Part shown: in pieces, positions 55,901-64,000 of the stretch
Numbering within the stretch: the first letter of the stretch is position 1
How the letters are laid out: the number at the start of each line of letters is the position of its first letter
Assembly: GCA_026936335.1 (NCBI GenBank)
Contig: JAPMXV010000076.1
Location: 109,531 to 173,530 of the forward strand
Direction: 5' to 3'
DNA length: 64,000 nt
DNA from: Mantamonas sphyraenae
Taxonomy: Eukaryota; CRuMs; Mantamonadidae
Notes under the pieces: generated by a model
Seen by the model: the letters and a program-made list of their open reading frames with translations, nothing else
Told to the model about the DNA's origin: nothing
Databases searched by the model: none
Position numbers and translations under genes: made by a program

Positions 55901-57413
55901 GGTGGCGAGTCTGGCAACAAGACGTACGGCTCGCCGGAGCTTATCCGCAAGGCGCGTGTGAACAATCTGCGTGCGCTGGGCTTTGGCCAGGCGGCAGCGG
56001 AGAAGGCGCTGGACGAGGTGTGCCCCGACGTGGGCGACGAGTTTGACGTGGAGGGCGTGATTGCGTGGATGGTCGAAAGGAGCGTGGAGCTGGAGAACGT
56101 GGAGGACCCGACGGCGCAGGCGGAGGAGGAGGACGCGCAGGAGGACCTTGTGTTTGACCTGGGCAGCCTCGGATCGATGGGCGAGAACCAGGCGTTTGCG
56201 GTGCTGGACGCACCGGGCCAGAGCAGGAAGAAGAAAGAGGGCAAACAGTACCCGACGCTGACCAAGAGTTTGAATGCAGGCGGACCTCTGTGGAGGACTG
56301 TGCTGCTGTCGCAGTTTGCAAGCTCGACCGAGGCACTGTGCGCCGTATTTGCGCGCCGGACGTTCTTTTCGCTGATGAAGAACTGGCCGAGCGCACACAC
56401 GTTCAGCATGGAGAAGCTGGGTGGCGTGAGCACGTTTTCACATCTGCTGAAGCTGAACGCGGCGGCCTACGAGGACGACCCGGAAATGGGCGACAAGGAG
56501 ATGGCGCAGTCGACATCGCCGATTGTGCTTCTGCGCAACAAGCTGGTGGAGGTTCTGCCGAGCGAAGACGCAAACGCGATGAAGGTGAAGCAGGCGATTG
56601 TGCTGGAGATTGTGAGCAGCCTGATGAAGCTGATCGAGGCCCAGAGCGGCGCCACGGAGACCCAGATCAAGAACGACAAGGACGTGCTGGAGAAGCCGAA
56701 TGCCGCACTTGCGTGCTGGCTGGCCGAGACGCGGTTCTCGCGAAGGAGTCCAACAAGGTGGCTCCGGAGGATGCACGCCGCGTGGTGAGCGTGCTCTTTA
56801 CGTTCCTTGCACACGGCAGCAACAACATGGGCACACGCATCATGCGCCTGCTTGCAGTTGTATTGCGCAGCGTGACGGGTGAGATCGACCTTTCCGCGAA
56901 CAAGCAGCTGCGCAAGGCCATGTTTGAGCTGTACAAGGAGAAGGGCCCCAAGCCGGGCGCCAAGACGTTCACGCTGCCGCCTGCACACCTGCAGGTGCTG
57001 GTGGAACTGATGGTGAGCACACGCCATTTGGCCACGGGCAGCAAGAAGACGGCACCCGCAGATGTGAAGGGCAAGGGCAAGGCCAGCGAGAGCGAGGCCG
57101 AGGTGGAGGTTGTGGAAGTGGAGGTCGAAGGCGGTGAAGGCGCAAGCAGCGGCGGTGCAAGCAGCGAGAGCAAAGAGAAGCCGAGCAGCAGCAGCTCTAG
57201 CAGCAGCTCTAGCAGCAGCAGCGGCGACGACGACGAGACGCAGACGTGGTTTGAGGACGTGGGCGAGGTGGCCGACTTTTTGCACGGGTCGCTGAACAAC
57301 AAGCCGCTGTCGGAGACGGCGGTGGCCAAGGTGCTGATGAGGACGGACACGAGCAACAGCAAGACGTGTGAGAGCGCGCGCACAAGAAGGCTCGCAAGGG
57401 CAAGAAGATTTCG
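52916..57413 (+). pseudogene. frame-broken upstream part of a HECT-type ubiquitin ligase gene
   Basis: Protein-like segments occur in order but in changing frames: TFARALRGEAETLLQDLI (52948), KQAVKVVHRVQTQ, YKKHAEEVTEKANFLTLG, MMKERMQQLKGLSDDVDT, KLTQAVLRKAGFEAVLKLLG, ADTFETRVENVESA, an SPRY-like GAGDVVGIGRDYNNREVF (54355), a laminin-G/concanavalin-like part (54840-55260), UBA-like residues (ELIRKARVNNLRALGFGQAA, 55938) and a Ser run (57186). Breaks lie near 53200, 53310, 53590, 53675, 53775, 53815, 54330, 54605, 54765, 56730 and 57385; most are explained by one base gained or lost in a run such as GG, AA or GGGG. A TAG at 55198-55200 interrupts LYVNG-LKGEAKADNEL, and a repeat-filled intron-like segment follows (55277-55788). 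The 5' end is missing: the sequence starts abruptly at 52916. As written it cannot encode one protein. Confidence 0.75.
55322..55789. repeat. 171-bp tandem repeat (2.7 units) carrying repeated 3' splice sites
   Basis: Units start at 55322, 55494 and 55665 (TCCACCCTCACCTCCGGCGC). Each ends in a pyrimidine-rich run and CACCAG or CGCCAG followed by CACCC; the last copy joins KKTYSDLTDKMVDAG coding sequence. The whole block could be spliced out as an intron from GTGGGT at 55277 to CACCAG at 55788 (phase 0 on both sides). Confidence 0.75.
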
Positions 57414-59774
57414 ATGGAGCAGGTGACGAGCGTGAGCGTGACGCTGGACGAGAAGTGCAAGGTCGCGGAGAGCGACTACATCTTCTTCACGCGCGACGAG
57501 GAGGGCAAGGACATGCTGGGCATGTGGACGAACCCACCGGATGACCACGACGAGGAGAAGAAGAAGGCCGGTCGCACGTTTGAGTTTGACACGGGCAAGT
57601 TCTACTGGGTGTTCCCGTGCAAGCCGACGGTGCTGTTTGACAAGAGCACGGCACACAACGCACTGCGTGTGAGCGACGACCTGAAGACGCTGGGGGCAGA
57701 CGAAAGCTACTGCACGTGGCGCTCGATCATGTGCAAGACACCTGCGCGTGGACGCTTCAGCTTCATTTGCGAGATTGAAAAGTGCCAGAGCGGCAACATC
57801 ATGCTGGGCGTGAGCGAGCAGGGCCATGAGCCGAGCTACTGGATTGGCCAGACGTCGTCGACGCAGGCATGGTCGTACTATGGCTGCAGCTACAAGTACC
57901 ACGACGGAAGCAGCTCGTCGTACGGTGGCAGGATGAACAGCGGCGACACGATCACGGTGACGGTGGACGTGGACGAGGGCTGGATCTCGTTCAAGCACAA
58001 CGACACGGACTACGGCAAGGCGTACGAGGATCTGCCCACGGACAAGGACCTGTTCCCTGCGATCTCCCTGTACGACGCCGGAGACAAGGTGATCTTCAAG
58101 CCGGCGAGCCTGGGCAAGGAGAACAAGAGCGAGAGCGGCAGCGCCAAGGAGTGGGGCGTGAGCTTCACGGTGAACCCGACTGGTTACACGAAGGAGGGCG
58201 CTTTGGCGGCCATGGAGAACATGAAGGGCGAGTTTGACGCGTTCCAGGAGCGCCACAGCGCGTTTGGCAAGACGGAGGACCAGCAGCTGGTGGAGGTGGC
58301 GACAAACTTTGTGCGCAAGAGCAAGCCCGACGGTGACCCGAGCGACATCAAGGAGGTGACGTCGTTTGCACCGAGCAAGGAGGAGCTGCTTGGCTACCGC
58401 GCCCTGTCGGACATGGACACGTCGTTGCTGCAGGAGCGCCTTGTGGTGCTGCAGCAGATCAACGGCTCGATGAACGTGTTCCTGCCTCTTGTGGACCCGA
58501 CGCAAATCGACACGCGCTTCAGCCTGGCAAACGACTTTTCGCGTGCGCGCGGCCTTGTGTTTACGGCACCGAAGTTGCAGCTGTGGCAGCAGGGTATGGA
58601 CGGCACGTACTGCCGCGACTATCGCCCAGAAATCACGATCAACCGCCAAAAGACGGTGGATCTGTGGGACCAGGAGCCGAGCGAGGAGACGCTGACGGGC
58701 AGTGTGTTTGGCCAGATTGCGGCAGCTCTCAAGACGCACGTGAAGAACCTGCGCCAGAGGCCGAGCAGCCAGGCGTGGCACGTGGACTTTACGGGCGAGT
58801 CGTCGATCGATGCAGGCGGACCGTACCGTGAGACGTTCTCGCAGATGATCCGCGAGATCCAGTCGCCGCACATCGACCTGCTTGTGCATGTGGGCAACTT
58901 TAAGAGCGACAACGGTATGCACCGTGACACGTTTGTGCCGAACCCGAGCGGCAAGGGCCAGGTGTACAAGGACCACTACCAGTTCCTGGGCAAGCTGATG
59001 GGCGTGGGTCTGCGCCAGAACATGACGATGGAGCTTGCGATGTCGCCTGTGTTCTGGAAGAAGCTGGTGCAGTTCCCGGTGACGCGTACGGATCTGGTGG
59101 CCATGGACACGATGTGCGTGCAGTGCAACGACGCCATCGTGGACATTGACAAGAAGGGCGTGACGTCGGAGATGTTTGGCGACATGATTGACGAGACGTT
59201 CACGACGCATCTGACGGACGGCACGGAGGTGGAGCTTGTGGAGGGTGGCAAGCACAAGAAGGTGACGTTTGAGAACCGCCTCGAGTACGTGCGCCTTGTG
59301 GAGCAGGCTCGTCTGACCGAGTTTGACACGCAGGTGGGCTGGATCCGCGAGGGTCTGGCGTGCATGGTGCCGGTGCGCCTGTTTTCGCTGTTTACGTTGC
59401 AGGACATCCAGCTGCGCATGTGCGGTGTTGCCGACGTGCCGGTGGAGCTGCTGAAGAAGCACACGTACTACAGCGGGTACACGAAGGACAGCGAGACGGT
59501 GAAGATGTTCTGGGAGTGCATGGAGAACTACACGCCGGAGGAGAGGCAGCTGTTCCTGCGCTTTGTGTGGGGCCGATCGCGTCTGCCGTTGGGCGAGGAC
59601 GCGAGCTACACGTTTACGCTGAGCACGGCGTACCGCAACACCGAGACTGCTCTGCCCGAGTCACACACGTGCTCGTTCCAGCTGGATCTGCCGAGCTCGT
59701 ACGGCACCACCGAGGTGATGTCGCAGCGTCTGGCGTACGCGTTTTACAACTGCGCGGATGTGGACAACGACTAA
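57414..59774 (+). CDS. SPRY-HECT E3 ubiquitin ligase (intact C-terminal part)
   Basis: An uninterrupted 786-codon frame from ATG 57414 (MEQVTSVSVTLDEKC) to TAA. Residues about 85-230 form an SPRY/B30.2 domain (GRFSFICEIEKC, NIMLGVSEQGHEPSYW, GWISFKHNDTDYGKAY, LFPAISLYDAGDKVIF). A linker follows, then a HECT domain from about residue 430 (WHVDFTGESSIDAGGPYRE, HYQFLGKLMGVGLRQNM, RFVWGRSRLPLGE) with the catalytic cysteine at residue 753 in HTCSFQLDLPSSYGT, and the usual aromatic C-terminal end. HECT ligases take ubiquitin from an E2 onto this cysteine and pass it to substrate. ATG 57414 lies inside what was a larger protein (LamG, UBA and SPRY-like parts upstream), so this is either the surviving part of a decayed gene or the 3' part of a longer gene whose upstream sequence is mis-assembled. 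Strong GC3 and Lys/Thr codons AAG/ACG differ from the L genes. Confidence 0.85.
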   Translation: MEQVTSVSVTLDEKCKVAESDYIFFTRDEEGKDMLGMWTNPPDDHDEEKKKAGRTFEFDTGKFYWVFPCKPTVLFDKSTAHNALRVSDDLKTLGADESYCTWRSIMCKTPARGRFSFICEIEKCQSGNIMLGVSEQGHEPSYWIGQTSSTQAWSYYGCSYKYHDGSSSSYGGRMNSGDTITVTVDVDEGWISFKHNDTDYGKAYEDLPTDKDLFPAISLYDAGDKVIFKPASLGKENKSESGSAKEWGVSFTVNPTGYTKEGALAAMENMKGEFDAFQERHSAFGKTEDQQLVEVATNFVRKSKPDGDPSDIKEVTSFAPSKEELLGYRALSDMDTSLLQERLVVLQQINGSMNVFLPLVDPTQIDTRFSLANDFSRARGLVFTAPKLQLWQQGMDGTYCRDYRPEITINRQKTVDLWDQEPSEETLTGSVFGQIAAALKTHVKNLRQRPSSQAWHVDFTGESSIDAGGPYRETFSQMIREIQSPHIDLLVHVGNFKSDNGMHRDTFVPNPSGKGQVYKDHYQFLGKLMGVGLRQNMTMELAMSPVFWKKLVQFPVTRTDLVAMDTMCVQCNDAIVDIDKKGVTSEMFGDMIDETFTTHLTDGTEVELVEGGKHKKVTFENRLEYVRLVEQARLTEFDTQVGWIREGLACMVPVRLFSLFTLQDIQLRMCGVADVPVELLKKHTYYSGYTKDSETVKMFWECMENYTPEERQLFLRFVWGRSRLPLGEDASYTFTLSTAYRNTETALPESHTCSFQLDLPSSYGTTEVMSQRLAYAFYNCADVDND

Positions 59775-60014
59775 AGCAGTCGTGTTGACGAGTGACGTGA
59801 TGGCAATGGGTTCAAAGTGCTTGCTTTGCGACTTGCATGCCGACATGCTGCGGGCGCGGGTTTGTGGGGAGCGAATGCCGGGTCGGGTGTGTCGGGTTTT
59901 GGTTTGCAAGGGAGCGGGTGCGTGAGGAATGTGAATGGAAGGACCGTTTTGCCGACGAGGGGGATGGTTGTGTAGTGGGTGGGGAGGGGAGGAGTGTTTG
60001 AGTGGAGGGATGGT

Positions 60015-63000
60015 TCATTCGAGACGCTGGCGTTTGGAGGAGGAGGAGGAGGAGGAGGAGGAGGAGGAGGAGGAAGGGTCTTTGCGCTTGGGGAGGGTGA
60101 AGGAGGGGATGGGGTAGGCGTTGACGAGTGCGATGGTGGTGGGACGTGTGGTGATGTGGGGTGTGATGCGGTCGATGAGGGTGTGGAGGAGGGTGTGCAG
60201 TGTGGCGTCGCTGGGTTTGGGGTTGTCAAGCCAGGCGATCTGGAGGGAGAGGGAGGTGACGCCACGCGTGAGGGTTTTGCTGATGGCACTTTGCACCTGC
60301 AGGCTGGTGAGTCGTGGTCTGAGGAGGCGGACAAAGAAGGCCAGGTCGACAGGCGGCACGGCAACGTTGCCCAGCGCCAGGATGATGTGTCGCACAAGGG
60401 ACCGCAGGTCGCAGTTGTTGATCAGCTCACGCAGTGCCTGGTTCTCATTTGCGTGCTGATGGCGAGGGTGCTTGGCTGCGCGTGCCTTCATGTGTGCCAG
60501 CAGCGTCAGGAACTCCCGCGCCGTGCAGCTGCCACGCTCGTCGCTGGGAGTTCCCGTGCTCCAGCCACTGCGCACAGACTCAGGATGCCACTTTTCCACC
60601 TCGGCGGTAGCGAGGTGGTGGTCGTAGTCGCATTGAGTCCAGTGTGGGTCGCTGTCGTTGTCAGCAGGGCGTCGTGCTTCCTGCAGCCACAGCTGGGTCT
60701 GCTTGTGCTCCTTCCAGGTGGTGGGATGGGGCCTGTCGCCGAGGGTGTCCATCTCTGTCATGATGAGGTGGAGGAGGGCGTAGTTGGGGTCGCCGTGGTC
60801 GTGCGGCTCCTCCAGCCAGCACACCTTCAACCCAGCCTTTGTCACACCCCTGGCCAGACCAGCGTTGGGGATGGCACTGCCGCACGCCTGTTGATCCATT
60901 TCACGGCCGAGAAGGGTGAGGCAGAAGGCCATGTCGCCCTGGGAGAGGGGACTGTTCCCCAGAGCGAGCTGAATCTGTCGGACCAGCGTGTTCGTGGAGC
61001 CATGGCAGACCACAACACGCGCTTGCAGGGTCATGAGGTCTGGGATGTCGTCGATGGGATGCTCGTTGGCCAGGGTGTGCATGTGGTTCAGCAGTGCCGT
61101 GTGTTCCTTCTTGTTGCTGTGGCTGCGCTCGCTCTTGCGCCAATACGTCCAACCACTGCGCACAACGCCATCTGGCAATCCATCCTCCACGGCCATCTTC
61201 TCCTCCTTGGTGGGCTCGGGAAGAACAAGCTCGGGGATGTCAAGGGCGTTGACGAGAGCGGGAGTGGTGGGGCGAGTGGCGATGTGGGGTGTGATGCGGT
61301 CGATGAGGGTGTGGAGGAGGGTGTGCAGTGTGGCGTCGCTGGGTTGGGGGTTGTCGAGCCAGGCGATCTTGAGGGAGAGGGTGGTGACGCCACGCGTGAG
61401 GGTGGCGCTGATGGCACCTTGAACTTGGTTGTAGGTGAGTTGTGGCCTGAGGAGGCGGACAAAGAAGGCCAAGTCGACAGGCGGCACGCCAACGTTGCCC
61501 AGCGCCAGGATGATGTGTCGCACCAGGGACATCAGGCTGCCGTTGTCGATAAGCGCCCGCAGTGCCTGGTTCTCGTGTGCGTGCTGGTGGTGAGGGTACT
61601 TGGCTGCGAGTGCCTTCATGTGTGCCAGCAGCGTCTGGAACTCCCGCGCCGTGCAGCTCCCTCGCTCGTCGTTCGGACCAGTGCTCCAACCACTGCACAC
61701 AGACTCAGGATGCCACTTGTCCACCTTGGTGGTGGTGAAGTGGTGGTCGTAGTCGCATTGAGTCCAGTGTGGGTCGCTGTCGTTGTCAGCAGGGCGTCGT
61801 GCCTTCTGCAGCCACAGCCGGGTCTCCTCGTGCTCCTTCCAGGTGGTGGGATGGGCTCTGTCGCCGAGAGTGTCCATCTCTGTCATGAGCAGGTGGAGGA
61901 AGGTGTAGTTGGGGTCGCCGTGGTCGTGTGGCTCCTCCAGCCAGCACACCTTCAACCCAGCCTTTGTCACACCCATGGCCAGACCAGCGTCATGGATGGC
62001 ATTGCTGCATCCACTCTGATCCATGTTACCGACGAGAAGGGTGAGGCAGAGTGCCATGTCGCCCTGGGAGAGAGGAATGTTGCCCAGAGCGAGCTGAATC
62101 TGTCGGACCAGCGTGGTCGTGGTGCCATGGCAGACCACAACACGCGCCTGCAGGGTCATGAGGTCGGGCATGTCGTCGATGGGATGCTCGTTGGCCAGAG
62201 TGTGCATGTGGTTCAGCAGTGCCGTGTGCTCCTGTTTGTTGCTGTGGCTGCGCTCGTTCCTGCGCCAGTTATGCGACCACCCTTTGCGCACAACACCATC
62301 TGGCAACTTGTTCTTCTTGTCCACGCCTGCATTCTTCCGTGCGCCGTTGTCTCCGTTCTTGGATCTCCTTGCCCGTGTGCTCGACGTTCCTGTCTCTGTG
62401 CCACTGCCAGCCGTGACCCTGAGCCTGCGCTGTCCGCTGCCTTTCATCCTTTGTGGACCAGTACGACGGCTGTTGTGGCCTCTTCGTCGTTGTGAGTGGC
62501 CTCTACCTGTGCGTGTCGGCTGCCATTCGTCCGTGTCCTCCTGCTTCATATCGTCTGCGTCGTCGTCGCTGTCGTCTTGCGGCATGTACTCCTCATCCAT
62601 GAAATCATCAGTGTCTGCAAAGCTGAAGGTACCCTGTGTTTCCAACTCGTCGTCCACGTGCTGCTGGGTTGCGTCGTTTGCCTCGCCGACTTCGTCGTAC
62701 GCCTCCATCCATGAGCTGGCCATCCACTCTGAGTTGTTAGAGGTTGTCCGTGGTTCACGGTGGCCGAAGTTCAAGAACATCAGGTCTTCCACGTCGCCGG
62801 TGTCATGTGTTTGTGTGTCCTGGTCTGCGTCGTCGTCGTCGCTGTCTCCAGTCTGCCGTGTGGCCTGGTGGGAGGAGGACGACGATGTGGTGGTGGATGT
62901 GGTCCGTGTGATGCCCACAAAGGCAGGGCTGATGCGTTTGGGGACGCGGTTGTGGTTTCCGGTGGGTTCAGCAGGCGGAGGGTGCAACGGAGGCTGAGCG

Positions 63001-63596
63001 AAGTGCACCTGGGCGGTTTGTCGCGGCTGAGGAGGCGGCGGAGGAGGGTAGACGTAGTATGGGTGGCCCCGATGAGCATATGCGGGATGCGGCTGGGGGT
63101 GGGTGTTGACAGGGACCCAAATGATGGGTGGTTGTGGGTGCTGGTACGGGTTTTGCACGCCAGAGACGGGCAGCATGTTCGGAAACGGCTGGGCAGCCAT
63201 GGGAGGGACCATGTACGCGTAGCTGCGGGGACAAGGGGAGGGGCAGGGTGGGGAGGGGCCGGTGAGCGGAAGGTGGAATGGATGCCGTCAGGGCAGAGAC
63301 GGGAGGCTGGAACGAGCAAAGAGGGGAAAACGAAGGAGATTGGCAGACGGGGAAACCGGCAACGGGGAGGGCAGTGACAGGGGACAGGGGATCGGAGAAG
63401 GGTGGAGGTGGCAGCAGCGGTGGGGATGGGGAACTGGAGATGCATGGGAGGAGTGCAGGGAAGCGACGGAGGCATGGAGGAGGCAAGGAAGCGGGAGGAG
63501 CGGGCAGTCAAAAAACGGAGTGGAAGGCAGAACGCACGCTGGGTAGGTGTTGGGTGTGTGTTGTTGCTTCGGAGTGCTTGAGTAGTCCTTGTCCAT
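60015..63596 (-). CDS. D: 1088-aa telomere-proximal protein with four copies of an unrecognised module
   Basis: Two exons: 63538-63596 (ATG 63596, MDKDYSSTPKQQH) and 60015-63222, joined in phase 2 across a 315-nt intron (GTGCGT to CCCGCAG); the join gives NTYPAYAYMVPPMAAQ, which continues the Tyr/Pro-rich composition. Order: Pro/Tyr/His-rich N-terminus (residues 1-100), GDVEDLMFLNFGHREP, an acidic patch (DDSDDDADDMKQED), a basic Arg/Lys-rich stretch, then two 376-residue repeats. Each repeat holds two related modules of about 190 residues: LVRQIQLALGN...LKVCWLEEP and LVRHIILALGN...LKIAWLDNP, each preceded by a Gly-Trp containing lead (VVRKGW, SVCSGW). The end is a Ser run coded by a GGA repeat (60043-60075), then KRQRLE. 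No known domain recognised. It points away from the telomere and is convergent with the HECT gene (240-bp gap). A broken copy lies at 8.1-9.05 kb. Confidence 0.85.
60060..62307 (-). repeat. tandem 1.13-kb coding repeat inside gene D
   Basis: The segment from LPDGVVRKGW (near 62307) to the next LPDGVVRSGW (near 61179) is repeated once, with long stretches of near-identical DNA (for example both copies hold GCCTTTGTCACACCC and TGGTGGTCGTAGTCGCATTG). The second copy ends near the Ser run. Confidence 0.85.
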
Positions 63597-63879
63597 GGTG
63601 ATGGTGGTGATACTGGAGTGTATGTGGATTGTGTTGGACTGGTGGAGGAAGTTGTGGGTGTTGGTGATACTTTGGTTGAAGGCGGATGGGCAGTGCTGAC
63701 TGCGCGGCGTTGCAGGACGACGGCCTCTCACCAGCGACATTTCCACACCCACTCATTGCCCACTGCCCCATGTTACCACCCAACTCAGCCACCCCACCAG
63801 CAGACACAAGCACATCTCAACCTACTTAGACCAGACACTTACTATATCAAGGGGAGGAGGGTATTGTTAGGAATAGGAC

Positions 63880-64000
63880 TAGGGTTAGGGTTAGGGTTAG
63901 GGTTAGGGTTAGGGTTAGGGTTAGGGTTAGGGTTAGGGTTAGGGTTAGGGTTAGGGTTAGGGTTAGGGTTAGGGTTAGGGTTAGGGTTAGGGTTAGGGTT
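63880..64000 (+). repeat. telomere, (TTAGGG)n, about 20 units
   Basis: Perfect TTAGGG repeats run to the last base in the orientation expected for a right chromosome end (G-rich strand 5' to 3' outward). They are preceded by degenerate units (GTTAGGAATAGGACTAGGG, 63866-63884). The repeat is probably longer than the window shows. Confidence 0.98.

Noticed and set aside
52916-57413. Programmed ribosomal frameshifting to express the whole HECT protein
   Set aside because: No common slippery heptamer is shared by the break sites, and about ten shifts of both signs would be needed.
56667-59462. 931-codon minus-strand frame opposite the HECT gene
   Set aside because: Antisense shadow of a strongly GC3-biased gene; Arg/His/Leu-rich with no domain, while the + strand encodes an unmistakable SPRY-HECT protein.

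Overview
This window is the end of a eukaryotic chromosome. It finishes at its right edge in about 20 uninterrupted TTAGGG repeats (63880-64000). The DNA looks GC-rich, and the genes carry short spliceosomal introns (68-315 nt) with GTRRGN-like donors, CTGAC/CTCAC/CTAAC branch-like motifs and ACACAG/GCAG acceptors. The proteins are of eukaryotic type (BTB, RI-type leucine-rich repeats, ankyrin, UBA, SPRY, HECT) and carry long single-residue runs (Ser, Glu, Gln). I read it as a protist subtelomere and cannot name the species.

Left block (1-21 kb): a BTB-domain gene running off the left edge; three diverged members (A at 2.6-5.2 kb, B at 15.1-17.9 kb, C at 18.9-21.0 kb) of one large protein family that I recognise only by mutual similarity; a broken copy (8.1-9.05 kb) of the gene that sits next to the telomere; a small gene resembling a phage/large-virus protein family; an unrecognised 406-aa gene; a C-rich non-coding stretch (11-15 kb); and a 28-bp minisatellite (18.07-18.4 kb).

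Middle block (22-53 kb): a head-to-tail array of nine paralogous genes (L1-L9), all on the + strand. Each has a short first coding exon (26-32 codons), one conserved intron, 7 to 17 leucine-rich repeats of 28 residues in a single uninterrupted exon, and a conserved C-terminal region with two ankyrin-like motifs and an F-box-like motif. Many end in an acidic/KRQRV tail. Seven have a paired E2F-like element about 0.3-0.6 kb upstream, and most have a tiny in-frame acidic exon between that element and the start codon. The layout resembles an expanding receptor or adaptor array, with constant ends and a repeat region that varies in length.

Right block (52.9-64 kb): a HECT-type ubiquitin ligase whose SPRY-HECT part (57414-59774) is intact, while its upstream part is broken by about ten small indels, one stop codon and a repeat-filled intron. 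Its 5' end is cut exactly where an array flank ends. Next comes a telomere-proximal gene (D) for a 1088-aa protein with four copies of an unrecognised module, then the telomere.

A C-terminal or internal KRQR[V/L] motif recurs in otherwise unrelated proteins (L genes, C, D, the 9.8-kb gene), which suggests nuclear proteins. Most frame breaks in the window are one-base changes in homopolymer runs, so assembly error must be weighed against real decay.
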